This document shows, in pieces, positions 51,566 to 63,546 of a DNA stretch of 64,000 bases. Source of the DNA: Apostichopus japonicus (Eukaryota > Echinodermata > Holothuroidea > Aspidochirotida > Stichopodidae); the NCBI RefSeq assembly GCF_037975245.1, contig NC_092577.1, positions 31,213,398-31,277,397 of the forward strand. The letters run 5' to 3'. The position numbers and the translations under genes are program-made. Each line of letters starts with the position of its first letter. The first letter of the stretch is position 1. The notes beneath the pieces were generated by a model, which had not been told where the DNA came from, searched no databases, and saw only the letters and a list, made by a program, of their open reading frames with translations.

Positions 51566-54500
51566 ATTTTCGCTTTACGCTTTGGACCACCAAACCGATG
51601 GTTAACATGAACTCTAAGGACATTGTAGAAGAGTACCATAATGCGTCTTGCCCGGTCCAAAGCGTGCTTGACCAATTAAACTGACCATTAAATCATTACT
51701 TCATCATCGAGTGTAACCGGACCACGAAAAAGCTTTGGGCCCTAATCCATGCAGCACGCCTTGGACCACCTAACCAATGGGTAACATGTACTCTAAGGAC
51801 ATTGTAGAAGAGTACCGTAATGCGTCTTGCCCGGTCCAAAGAGTGCTTGACCAATTTAAATGACCACTAAATCATTACTTCTTTAATGAGTGTAATTGGA
51901 CCACGAAAAAGCTTTGGGCCCTAATCCATGCAGCACGCTTTGGACCACCTAACCAATGGGTAACATGTACTCTAAGGACTTTGTAAAAGAGTACCATATT
52001 GCGTCTTGCCCGGTCCAAAGCGTGCTTGACCAATTAAACTGACCATTAAATCATTACTTCATCATCGAGTGTAACCGGACCACGAAAAAGCTTTGGGCTC
52101 TAATCCATGCAGCACGCCTTGGACCACCTAACCAATGGGTAACATGTACTCTAAGGACATTGTAGAAGAGTACCGTAATGCGTCTTGCCCGGTCCAAAGA
52201 GTGCTTGACCAATTTAAATGACCACTAAATCATTACTTCTTTAATGAGTGTAATTGGACCACGAAAAAGCTTTGGGCCCTAATCCATGCAGCACGCTTTG
52301 GACCACCTAACCAATGGGTAACATGTACTCTAAGGACTTTGTAAAAGAGTACCATATTGCGTCTTGCCCGGTCCAAAGCGTGCTTGACCAATTAAACTGA
52401 CCATTAAATCATTACTTCATCATCGAGTGTAACCGGACCACGAAAAAGCTTTGGGCCCTAATCCATGCAGCACGCCTTGGACCACCTAACCAATGGGTAA
52501 CATGTACTCTAAGGACATTGTAGAAGAGTACCGTAATGCGTCTTGCCCGGTCCAAAGAGTGCTTGACCAATTTAAATGACCACTAAATCATTACTTCTTT
52601 AATGAGTGTAATTGGACCACGAAAAAGCTTTGGGCCCTAATCCATGCAGCACGCTTTGGACCACCTAACCAATGGGTAACATGTACTCTAAGGACTTTGT
52701 AAAAGAGTACCATATTGCGTCTTGCCCGGTCCAAAGCGTGCTTGACCAATTAAACTGACCATTAAATCATTACTTCATCATCGAGTGTAACGGGACCACG
52801 AAAAAGCTTTGGGCCCTAATCCATGCAGCACGCTTTGGACCACCTAACCAATGGGTAACATGTACTCTAAGGACATTGTAGAAGAGTACCGTAATGCGTC
52901 TTGCCCGGTCCAAAGAGTGCTTGACCAATTTAAATGACCACTAAATCATTACTTCTTTAATGAGTGTAATTGGACCACGAAAAAGCTTTGGGCCCTAATC
53001 CATGCAGCACGCTTTGGACCACCTAACCAATGGGTAACATGTACTCTAAGGACTTTGTAAAAGAGTACCATATTGCGTCTTGCCCGGTCCAAAGCGTGCT
53101 TGACCAATTAAACTGACCATTAAATCATTACTTCATCATCGAGTGTAACGGGACCACGAAAAAGCTTTGGGCCCTAATCCATGCAGCACGCTTTGGACAA
53201 CCAAACCGATGGTTAACATGAACTCTAAGGACGTTGTAGAAGAGTACCATAATGCGTCTTGCCCGGTCCAAAGCGTGCTTGACCAATTAAACTGACCATT
53301 AAATCATTACTTCATCATCGAGTGTAACGTGACCACGAAAAAGCTTTGGGCCCTAATCCATGCAGCACGCTTTGGACCACCAAACCGATGGTTAACATGA
53401 ACTCTAAGGACATTGTAGAAGAGTACCATAATGCGTCTTGCCCGGTCCAAAGCGTGCTTGACCAATTTAACTGACCATTAAATCATTACTTCATCATCGA
53501 GTGTAACCGGACCACGAAAAAGCTTTGGGCCCTAATCCATGCAGCATGCTTTGGACCACCAAACCGATGGTTAACATGAACTCTAAGGACATTGTAGAAG
53601 AGTACCATAATGCGTCTTGCCCGGTCCAAAGCGTGCTTGACCAATTAAACTGACCATTAAATCATTACTTCATCATCGAGTGTAACCGGACCACGAAAAA
53701 GCTTTGGGCCCTAATCCATGCAGCACGCTTTGGACCACCAAACCGATGGTTAACATGAACTCTAAGGACATTGTAGAAGGGTACCACAATGCGTCTTGCC
53801 CGGTCCAAAGCGTGCTTGAACAATTTAAATGACCACTAAATCATTGCTTCTTTAATGAGTGAAAAGGGACCACGAAAAAGCTTTGGGCCCTAATCCAGAC
53901 CAGAACGCTTTGGACCACCAAACCGATGGTTAACATGAACTCTAAGGACATTGTAGAAGAGTACCATAATGCGTCTTGCCCGGTCCAAAGCGTGCTTGAC
54001 CAATTAAACTGACCATTAAATCATTACTTCATCATCGAGTGTAACCGGACCACGAAAAAGCTTTGGGCCCTAATCCATGCAGCACGCCTTGGACCACCTA
54101 ACCAATGGGTAACATGTACTCTAAGGACATTGTAGAAGAGTACCGTAATGCGTCTTGCCCGGTCCAAAGAGTGCTTGACCAATTTAAATGACCACTAAAT
54201 CATTACTTCTTTAATGAGTGTAATTGGACCACGAAAAAGCTTTGGGCCCTAATCCATGCAGCACGCTTTGGACCACCTAACCAATGGGTAACATGTACTC
54301 TAAGGACTTTGTAAAAGAGTACCATATTGCGTCTTGCCCGGTCCAAAGCGTGCTTGACCAATTAAACTGACCATTAAATCATTACTTCATCATCGAGTGT
54401 AACCGGACCACGAAAAAGCTTTGGGCCCTAATCCATGCAGCACGCCTTGGACCACCTAACCAATGGGTAACATGTACTCTAAGGACATTGTAGAAGAGTA

Positions 54501-55840
54501 CCGTAATGCGTCTTGCCCGGTCCAAAGAGTGCTTGACCAATTTAAATGACCACTAAATCATTACTTCTTTAATGAGTGTAATTGGACCACGAAAAAGCTT
54601 TGGGCCCTAATCCATGCAGCACGCTTTGGACCACCAAACCAATGGGTAGCATGTACTCTAAGGACTTTGTAAAAGAGTACCATATTGCGTCTTGCCCGGT
54701 CCAAAGCGTGCTTGACCAATTAAACTGACCATTAAATCATTACTTCATCATCGAGTGTAACGGGACCACGAAAAAGCTTTGGGCCCTAATCCATGGAGCA
54801 CGCTTTGGACCACCAAACCGATGGTTAACATGAACTCTAAGGACGTTGTAGAAGAGTACCATAATGCGTCTTGCCCGGTCCAAAGCGTGCTTGACCAATT
54901 AAACTGACCATTAAATCATTACTTCATCATCGAGTGTAACGTGACCACGAAAAAGCTTTGGGCCCTAATCTATGCAGCACGCTTTGGACCACCAAACCGA
55001 TGGTTAACATGAACTCTAAGGACATTGTAGAACAGTACCATAATGCGTCTTGCCCGGTCCAAAGCGTGCTTGACCAATTAAACTGACCATTAAATCATTA
55101 CTTCATCATCGAGTGTAACCGGACCACGAAAAAGCTTTGGGCCCTAATCCATGCAGCACGCTTTGGACCACCGAACCGATGGTTAACATGAACTCTAAGG
55201 ACATTGTAGAAGAGTACCATAATGCGTCTTGCCCGGTCCAAAGCGTGCTTGACCAATTTAACTGACCATTAAATCATTACTTCATCATCGAGTGTAACGG
55301 GACCACGAAAAAGCTTTGGGCCCTAATCCATGCAGCATGCTTTGGACCACCAAACCGATGGTTAACATGAACTCTAAGGACATTGTAGAAGAGTACCATA
55401 ATGCGTCTTGCCCGGTCCAAAGCGTGCTTGACCAATTAAACTGACCATTAAATCATTACTTCATCATCGAGTGTAACCGGACCACGAAAAAGCTTTGGGC
55501 CCTAATCCATGCAGCACGCTTTGGACCACCAAACCGATGGTTAACATGAACTCTAAGGACATTGTAGAAGGGTACCACAATGCGTCTTGCCCGGTCCAAA
55601 GCGTGCTTGAACAATTTAAATGACCACTAAATCATTGCTTCTTTAATGAGTGAAAAGGGACCACGAAAAAGCTTTGGGCCCTAATCCAGACCAGAACGCC
55701 TTGGACCACCTAACCGATGGGTCATATGATTTTTTAAGACAGTGTAGAAGAGTACCATAATACGTCTTGCCAGGTCCAAAGTGTGCTTGACCAATTTAAA
55801 TGACCACTACATCATCACTTCTTAAATGAGTGTCCATCTC
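51566..55840 (+). repeat. 179-bp satellite array, about 24 monomers, higher-order organised
   Basis: Monomers begin at GCACGCTTTGGACC (51754, 51933, 52112 and so on) with a strict 179-base period. Three variant types can be read: A (AACCAATGGG with ATTGTAGAAGAGTACCGT), B (TTTGTAAAAGAGTACCAT) and C (AACCGATGG with TAACATGAAC). A and B alternate as a 358-base dimer through 51754-53185. C-type runs follow. A nine-monomer block of about 1612 bases starting at 53186 repeats from 54798, marked by GGACGTTG, GCATGC and GGGTACCACAATG variants. The last monomer (from about 55695) is diverged. Each monomer carries GCACGCTTTGGACC and, 65 bases on, its reverse complement. Confidence 0.97.
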
Positions 55841-57111
55841 ATATGTTATGTATCGTGCGTTTAGTGTCAACCGGTAGCATTACAAATTGCACTTTGGACC
55901 CTCAAGGAATGAAAAAGAGAGAACTCGTTTTAAGTGCATTCCAATTAATGGCAGAATGTCTATATACATGGCCAAATTCTGTCGGAAAGTTTTTACAATT
56001 TAAAAAAGCCTCTAAATAACTTCCGAATTCATCGATATGTTAGCATATAACACTTTAACTTATTCAAATCACTTACGAAATTTCAGCCTAATCAAAAGGG
56101 AAAAATTGCAATGTGGCAGATATTTGAACACGATGGCATAAAGCGACAGCATCTTTCTATGGCTGTAGCAAGGCCGTAGCAAGGCTGTAGCAGGCTTGTA
56201 GCAGGCTTGCACTGTCATGATAGCCCAATGAAGCTTATGAAGCTTACAGCCGGAGAAACAATCAAAGAAATAAACCATCCCCTATATAGGCCTACCAAGT
56301 ACCATGAATTAATGGTACATGCAGTAACGTTCAAACATTGAACAATATCACTTTAACTCTCCTAACGTGGGTCAGAGACATTCGTAGAAGGAAAGATATT
56401 CCGATATTTCATTCATTTGGGAATACAAATGCAAAAAAGCAGTTAAACTGTCAACATGCTGCAGATTATTTCAGTTATCTATCAATTTTAATGGTTCGAC
56501 GCAAGGGAGCAATCACGCTATGATAAATATGAACTCTCAGCCTAAAGGTATTCCATGGACGTTAAATGACGGTAGGCAGTCAGCTCGTACATCGGTATCA
56601 ATTTGTTCGAGCCTAATGTTCAAGCGCTCTTTTACGAGAGAAAACTTCTAGGAAACATCCTGAATGAGTCATTCAATTACAATCAGAACGCATGGTCCTT
56701 TATTCCGCTCCTTCAAATTTATCTTATGAAGTACTGAGTAATAGTGTATGGAACATCTTTGCACATAGATTGGTAAAAGTGTATCAATTCTACCAGATTA
56801 AAGTAATTTGGCGTGAAAATTTTTCTTCTGCAAGTACATTTCAATCCAATCAGAGAATAAATGGGGAGGGGTGGGGGGGGGTGGATATTAAGCATGTAAT
56901 ATTTCTCTTGACTTCTATACTTCCATAATTGACTCAGCATATAGCCTAATTGATATTTACCGAAGAATTAATACATTAAATACAATTGTAAGTGATTAGA
57001 AAGTGTATTTTTGACTTAAATTAACAAACGCGAAATTGACCTTAAATCTAGCACTTTTGCTAATGGATTGAATGTGTTTTGTGTATTGTGTAAAATGTGT
57101 ATAGCTAGATA
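55841..57111. other. Sequence between the two satellite arrays, no gene recognised
   Basis: Unique-looking AT-rich sequence with a small repeated GTAGCAAGG/GTAGCAGGC motif at 56166-56210. No coding exon is supported. Confidence 0.35.
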
Positions 57112-58393
57112 CAGGGACGTAGCTAATGCATGATGATTGGGGGTTTAGTGGCTGAAATTCCAACTGGATGGGTTTTGGAGCCAGAAAATTCCGACTGCTG
57201 CCTTGTACCCCCCCCCCCCCCCCCCCCGCACTATACTCGTCAACGATACGGTCAGTGTCAGTCAGACACCCTATCTTTCGCGACTGCACTTTTGTTCCAA
57301 ACTTTTCTCGGTACATTTGTACCACTGGCCCTCACTTTACAAACTTATCAATCACTCTGGTTAAGCGAGTAAGCAACTGAGTACAAGTTATCTGCTTGAT
57401 AAGCTACATAGACTACTGACTAAAAAAGCTATGTTAATGTAACAAAGGGGAAACTTTTTTTCGAAAATTATATTCGACGACATAGTGAATTACCCAAAAA
57501 TACAGTGCTTTTTCCTAGCGGGCTTAATATTATTTTCTTGGGGGTGGGGGTGGGGCTATTTATCACTCACATGAATAAAAAAACATTGTTCACTTCATTC
57601 CAACTGAGCATTTGGAATGATGTGAACAATTAAACATTTTGCAGAAAAATGTTGAGTTGACGTTATACGATAAGTTGTCAATTAAACATTTTGCAGAAAT
57701 TTTTTCAATTGCTCAATTGGAATGAAGTGAACAATTGAACATTTTGCCAAAAATGTCCAATTGACGAGATAAGATAAGTTGTCAATTAAACATTTCTCAG
57801 AAAAGTTTTTCAATTGTTCTTATGGAATGAAGTAAACAAATGAACATTTTGCAGCAAAAAATGACTAATTGACGAGATTTGATTAGTTTTCAATTAAACA
57901 TTTTTCACAAAATTGTTCAATTACTCATTTAAAGCAAGTAAGCAATGCAACATTTTTCTGTTTTTTGATAACATTTTATCTTGTTATCTAAACAATTTAC
58001 AGAAAAATTTCATCTTATGGGGCAAAGTTTTTCTTATGTTGATGGCATTTTTAAGCTTCCGTAGATTAGCATTGAGCGTTTTAATAGTACATGTTGTGCA
58101 GAAGTTCTATTAGGCATTTTTTTTAGAGTATTCAAAATCATACGAAGTTTTGTATGGTGGAGTATAAAGATCGCGACATACAATTTCTCATTGTGACAAG
58201 GAAATCGTAGCAAATATGACTGATTCAAGGTCAATTTTGACCGAAAATTTTAGGTCACGACAAGAATATTTGAAAATTCGAGTGCGACAGTCGGAAATTC
58301 CGACTGTCGCACAAATTTTTTCCAACTTTCGTCAGTTTTACCAAGATTGGGGGGGGGGTGAGACACCCCACACCCCCTCTAGCGACGTCCCTG
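57112..58393. mobile_element. hAT-like non-autonomous element, 1.28 kb
   Basis: The element starts CAGGGACGTAGCTA and ends TAGCGACGTCCCTG. Flanks GCTAGATA (57104-57111) and GCTAGATT (58394-58401) form an 8-bp target duplication with one mismatch. A roughly 105-base unit containing GGAATGAAGTGAACAATT and CAATTAAACATTTTGCAGA recurs three to four times at 57600-57930. No transposase domain is visible. It lies between the two oppositely oriented satellite arrays. Confidence 0.75.
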
Positions 58394-58799
58394 GCTAGAT
58401 TATGGACGTTATAATTAATAATTAGGTAGAACTGAATGAAAGGAAATCAACTAAAAAATCACACTAACTCTGGTCTATGTTTAGTTGGAATAAACCCAGT
58501 GAGACTTCTTATGGTGGATCTGCCTTCTACACTCCAAGAGAAACTTTCTATTGAAAAATCGCTAAGAGAAAGAACAAGCACATGCATGGGAACACGATAA
58601 AATCAAAATGCATAGAATGGCACTATAGGGTAACTTGGATGGTTCATTACCAACTATGGCTAATGGAGATCATAAATAAATCAGAAAGGGATGACGGCAT
58701 AAAATATATGTCTGGGTAGACCTATTTCACTTGAAGACTATTTTGCTAAATAAACTATTAAAGTCAGTTTATCTCCGCTTGACCCGAGATGACTGATTG

Positions 58800-58945
58800 T
58801 CTGTTTATAGCTCCATGGTCAGCTCTAGAATGTAGCAGTGGAATCTTTCAGAATCTACGAAGGGGGTTAAAGCGTTCAAAACCACTTTCAAGAAGAGAGG
58901 CCAGAACACTTCTCTGTTCTTTAAATCTGTAAATATGTGAAGGGT
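58800..58945 (+). mobile_element. Possible LINE C-terminal fragment
   Basis: One frame reads WNLSESTKGVKAFKTTFKKR, resembling the WN-(S/L)-L-..-F(K)..(L)K ending of LINE reverse-transcriptase proteins. The match is short, so this is tentative. Confidence 0.35.
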
Positions 58946-59289
58946 TGACGGGTGAAATGAATAAAAGAAATAAAATTAAGTTCTATAAACGAATAATTAA
59001 AACAAAAACGTTTTCAGTTCGTTGCCAGTCTACAGAAATCACTTCATTCTGAAAATGTAGTTGCGCTAAGGCCCTCCCCCCCCCCCCCCAAAAAAAAGAA
59101 GAGTGCGCGTGTGTTTCTCCGGAATGGGAAGGAAACTTTGTATGCTGATGATTGTAAAGCACCAATAAGCATTAAACTTGCGAGCCAAAGGTGTTGCTTT
59201 TGTTTTGTATCACCACACTGGTACAGACGTAGAGTTGAAATTCAAAAAAGAAGATATTGATGAATCTACTGGATAATGATTGTGCATTA

Positions 59290-60830
59290 GTCGTTTGTAT
59301 TTGTCAAATACTCTTTGGACCGGGTAAGACGCATTATGGAACTCTTCAACAATGTCCTTAGAATTCATAAGACCAATTGGTTGGGTGGTCCGAGGCGTGC
59401 TGGTCTTCACAAGGGCCTAAACATATTTGCAAGTCCATTAACATTCATTAACGAAGTAATGATTTAGTGGTCATTTAAATTGGTCAAGCACTCTTTGGAC
59501 CGGGCAAGACGCATCATGGTACCGTTCTACAATGTTCTTGGACTTCCTGTGACCTATTGGTTAGGTGGTCCAAGGCGTGCTGGTCTTGATTGGGGCCCAA
59601 AGCTTTTTCGTGGTCCCTTTACACTCATTGAAGAAGTAATGATTTAGTGGTCATTTAAATTGGTCAAGTACTCTTTGGACCGGGCAAGACGCATTATGGT
59701 ACTCTTCTACAATGTCCTTAGATTACATGTTACCGATTGGTTAGGTGGTCCAAACCGTGCTGCATGGATTAGGGCCCAAAGTTTGTTCGCGGTCCCTTTG
59801 CACTCATTTAATAAGTAATGATTTAAAGGTCAGTTTAATTGGTCAAGCACGCTTTGGACCGGGCAAGACGCATTATGGTACTATTCTACAATGTCTTTAG
59901 AGTACATGTTACCGATTGGTTAGGTGGTCCAAGGCGTGTTGCATGGATGACGGCCCAAAGCTTTTTCGTGGTCCCGTTACACTCGATGATGTAGTAATGA
60001 TTTAGTGGTCATTTAAATTGGTCAAGCACGCTTTGGACCGGGCAAGACGCATTATGGTACTCTTCTACAATGTCCTTAGAGTTAATGTTACCCATTGGTT
60101 GGGTGGTCCAAGGCGTGCTGCATGGATGAGGGCCCAAAGCTTTTTCGTGGTCCCGTTACACTCGATGATGTAGTAATGATTTAGTGGTCTTTTAAGTTGG
60201 TCAAGCACGCTTTGGACCGGGCAAGACGCATTATGGTACTCTTATGCAATGTCCTTAGAGTTCATGTTAACCATCGGTTTGGTGATCCAAAGCGTGCTGC
60301 ATGGATTAGGGCCCAAAGCTTTTTTGTGGTCCCGTTACACTCATTAAAAAAGTAATGATTTAGTGGTCATTTAAATTGGTCAAGCACTCTTTGGACCGGG
60401 CAAGACGCATGATGTTACCCTTCTACAAGATCCTTAGACTTCCTACGACCCATTGGTTGGGCGGTCCAAGGCGTGCTGGTCTTGATTAGGGCCCTCATGT
60501 TTTTATTTCAGTTCCCGTTACATTTATTTAAAAAAAATGTTGATATAATGGTCATTTTAATTGGTCAAGCACTCTTTGGACCGGGCAAGACGCATTATGG
60601 TATCCTTCTACAATGTGTCAAGAATTCATATGACCCATTGGTAAGGTGGTCCAAGGCGTGCTAGTCTTGATTAGGGCCTAAAGTAATTGTTTACATTAAT
60701 TTAAGAACTGATGAAGTACTGGTCATTTTAGTTGGCCAAGAACTATTTGGACCGGGCAAGATGCATTATGGTACCCTTCTACATAGTCATCGGAGTTCAT
60801 ATGACCCATGGGCCATAGATAAACCTCTTT
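59290..60830 (-). repeat. Diverged 179-180 bp satellite array in reverse orientation, about 8-9 monomers
   Basis: CTCTTTGGACCGGGCAAGAC recurs about every 180 bases (59311, 59491, 59671 and on to about 60749). Each monomer is the reverse complement of the 51.6 kb satellite: the CAAGCAC(T/G)CTTTGGACCGGG and GGTCCAAGGCGTGCT motifs are shared. Monomers here differ more from one another, especially beyond 60400, and no higher-order repetition is visible. This looks like an older edge of the same satellite. Confidence 0.95.
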
Positions 60831-61608
60831 CCACGACCAAATGTTGAACATCTTGTAAGAAAGCTTTTGTCCAGAGGTGTTACGTCGATACAATTGTCGA
60901 ATACGTAACCGAATAGGCAGCTCAGTTACTCATTCGCGAATATCGAACGAGGAACGGGGAATAAGTATCTAACTTCACACCGGTATGACTTAATGATCAT
61001 TAGGGTGCCATTATTATCGTAATGAACAATCTCTGAAGATAAAAGAGACTAGGACTTTAACGCCATGTTCAAATGTTGGCTCTGTGACTCATAATGGTAA
61101 GATTAATTTCGCATAGGCACCTGTTCAGGAAGCAATGGGCATACATTAAGTCACCATATTGGTCTCGGTAATTATTCGCTGGCCTAAGTTAGGCATACAA
61201 TAACGTTACTTAGTGCCTAGGCTAGGCCTAGACATTATTATACCTAGCCTAGGCCTAGCCAAAGCTACTGTAACTACTGTAAGCTACTTGTAACTGTTGG
61301 TGAGGCCAGCTTATGAAAATTGTTACCAACAAACTGGAAACAGTGTCAGGCCTAGGCTGTATCACTAGCAGTGAACAGTAGGCAAGACAAGAAAGCCCTT
61401 CACAGTGTACCTCATTTCCCTAAAGAAAGCAGTTTAAACAATTAAAAGTTGCTGTAGGCCTACAGTACTGAAGCCAGGCTGTTGCATCATTAAACAGAAG
61501 TAAGACCATCATTAAAACATTGTGTAACCTTCTTTTGCAGAGTACCTTCCAATATATTTGGGAGACTTGTGTGACCTTAGATGAATATTTCCCTGAATTC
61601 CATGGTAA
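60831..61608. promoter_or_regulatory. Upstream region of the kelch-like gene
   Basis: No coding exon found. A cluster of overlapping CCTAGGC/GCCTAGG palindromic words at about 61215-61260 stands out. Upstream non-coding exons are possible. Confidence 0.3.
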
Positions 61609-63373
61609 ATGAGAAAAGATCATTTCAAAATGATACAGAATAGAGTATACACAATCAGCCTCCACACGAACAGTGCCTTCAAAGTTATGAATGATCTGCG
61701 ATGGAATAAGGAGCTCTGCGATATTGTGCTGTGCATCGAAAACCAGAAGTTCCTGGCCCACAAGGTGGTCCTTGCTGGATGCTCTCCATACCTCTTGGCC
61801 ATGTTCACAAATGGTATGCTGGAGACAGCTAAAGACCATGTGGAGATCCAGGGTATAGACCCGGTTGCAATGGAGATTATTTTGGCCTTTATGTACACAG
61901 GAACGATAGAAATTACGGTGGAAAATGTACAGATTGTCCTGGGTGGAGCAAGCATGTTGAATATGACCAGTCTACGCAATGTTTGCTGCACATTCCTACA
62001 GTCTCAACTGGCTGCTACAAATTGCCTTGGTAAGCACATTTATTTTGCTGTCTGGATGTGAAACAAAATGAGAGCATTGTGGTCAAGTACAGTAGTTACG
62101 GCAATGGACTATATTAACGATTGCAGGTTCTGGTCTGAATGTCCAGATCATTACGGTGTGTGTTTGGGCAAGATATTTATATCTATTGCCTCTCTTTTTC
62201 CAAGTGTATAAATGGAGGTCTGGGTGGTAACTTGTGAAAATATTTGCAATCTGTGGCTGCACCCTGTGGGACGTCCTGCAGGGAACACGCAGATGTAGCG
62301 CATGCACTGTAGTGCCTTAGAACCCAGTGTTTGAATTGTGCACACTTAAGAGTGTGGGTGTGAAAAGTTACCCATGATGACTGTGGGTAAACTGACATTG
62401 TAAAAGTTGTGTGAAAAGGCCTTGACCTTATACCAGACTGTAAACCTTCAACTTTGAAACTTTAAGTTCAGTGTAAGTCACAGAAGGTAGGATTGGGAAC
62501 ATCTTAGAGAGAAAGGTTAAAGGAATAACAAAGGCAGGGATAAAAGACTGTTGGACTGAATATGCTCGCTTTGAAAATTGGCTCCAAAGGCCTCACCACA
62601 ATACACAGTAAGCCGCTATTGATTACGTAATACGCTTGAAATTTCATATAGGTTACTGAATAATCTAATTCGTCTTTGATCCCTGCCTTTGTTGTTCCTT
62701 AAAAGGTAAAATCACTGGAACCTGGCAGACAAAAAGTCAATTTTCAAAGCGATTGTATTCAGTCAAACAGGAAGCAGTTAACTTAAAAATTGAATATTAG
62801 AGAGTTTTGAGGTTACTGAAAAATATAAATCGTCTTTGATCCCTGCCTTCGTTGTTCCTTTAACGGTAAAATCACTGGAAACCTGGCAGACAAAAAGCAT
62901 TGTGAGTGTTGTACCATTTGAGCCCACATCTGGTGATATCATTTATAGTTATCTTGACAGTTTAATATTACTGTATTATAAATCTCTTAAATTATGATAG
63001 ATATTTATAAATATGATTTTCACTTGCATATTTCTTGTGTATATTATACAGGTATTCATTCCTTCGCTGATATGTATTCTTGTGAAGACCTGAAGAATGT
63101 CGCACAGAGATTTATCTATCAGCATTTCCCAGAAGTTATTCAAACGGAGGAGTTCTTCTTAACCCCCGAGCAGGACGTTGTGAGGCTCCTCAGGAGCGAT
63201 CAGTTGCAGGTCGACAACGAGGTGGAAGTCTACGAAGCAGCGATCTCTTGGTTGACCTATGACCTAAAGAACAGAGGTCACTGTTGTTGTTCAATTCTCC
63301 AGCAAATTCGATTTGCTCTCCTTGATAAGGATTATCTCATCGAAAGAGTCTACAAATCGGATTTTATCAATAG
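61609..63373 (+). CDS. Kelch-like (KLHL) protein, N-terminal BTB and BACK exons (partial)
   Basis: Exon 61609-62029 (140 codons, ends phase 1 at GGTAAGC) and exon 63052-63373 (starts after TATTATACAG, ends phase 2 at AGGTAAAAG) join in frame. The ATG at 61609 follows directly on an in-frame TAA, supporting it as the start. Residues about 25-135 are a BTB domain with LCDIVL at 36-41, FLAHKVVLAGCSPYLLAMF at 48-66 and the ending AATNCLG. Residues about 142-247 are a BACK domain (FADMYSCEDL, EEFF, LLRSDQLQVDNEVEVYEA, WL). BTB-BACK-kelch proteins are substrate adaptors of Cullin-3 ubiquitin ligases. The kelch repeats that would choose the substrate lie past the open donor, outside the window, so the subfamily cannot be set. 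Confidence 0.92.
62068..62470 (+). mobile_element. tRNA-derived SINE, copy 2 (intronic)
   Basis: This stretch in intron 1 of the kelch-like gene aligns in order with the SINE at 41457: ATCATTACGGTGTGTGTTTG, TTGCCTCTC, CTGTGGCTGCACCCTGTGGG, GGAACACG, TTGAATTGTGCACACTT, GAAAAGGCCTTG and GACTGTAAACC. The A and B boxes are more decayed (GGTTCTGGTCTGAATG), so it is the older copy. Confidence 0.8.
62515..62900. repeat. Direct and inverted copies of a 90-base unit (intronic)
   Basis: GGTTACTGAAT...GTCTTTGATCCCTGCC through CTGGCAGACAAAAAG occurs at about 62651-62735 and again at 62810-62899. An inverted partial copy (AAAGGCAGGGATAAAAGAC) lies at 62532-62550. All lie in intron 1 of the kelch-like gene. 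Confidence 0.75.
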
Positions 63374-63423
63374 GTAAAAGAGAAGTGTTAACAAACTACT
63401 TATCTGTAAAGCAGTGTAGGTAA

Positions 63424-63546
63424 ATGTTTAGTAAGAGGGCCTGACGTTTCGATCCTAAACAGGGGTTTCTTCAAAAACAAACTGACCTATGGATTTGCCT
63501 TGGAAGAGAAGATCCTGCTAGAATCGAAACGTCAGTCCCTCTACCT
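63424..63546. repeat. Inverted repeat with GACGTTTCGAT / ATCGAAACGTC arms (intronic)
   Basis: AGGGCCTGACGTTTCGAT at 63437 and ATCGAAACGTCAGTCCCT at 63524 are inverted and similar over about 45-50 bases. The ATCGAAACGTCAG wording occurs near the ends of several retroelement families, so this may be a fused pair of element ends. It lies just past the second kelch-like exon. Confidence 0.6.

Noticed and set aside
51566-55840. CRISPR-like array or coding repeat
   Set aside because: There are no unique spacers; contiguous 179-bp monomers without long open frames are a eukaryotic satellite.
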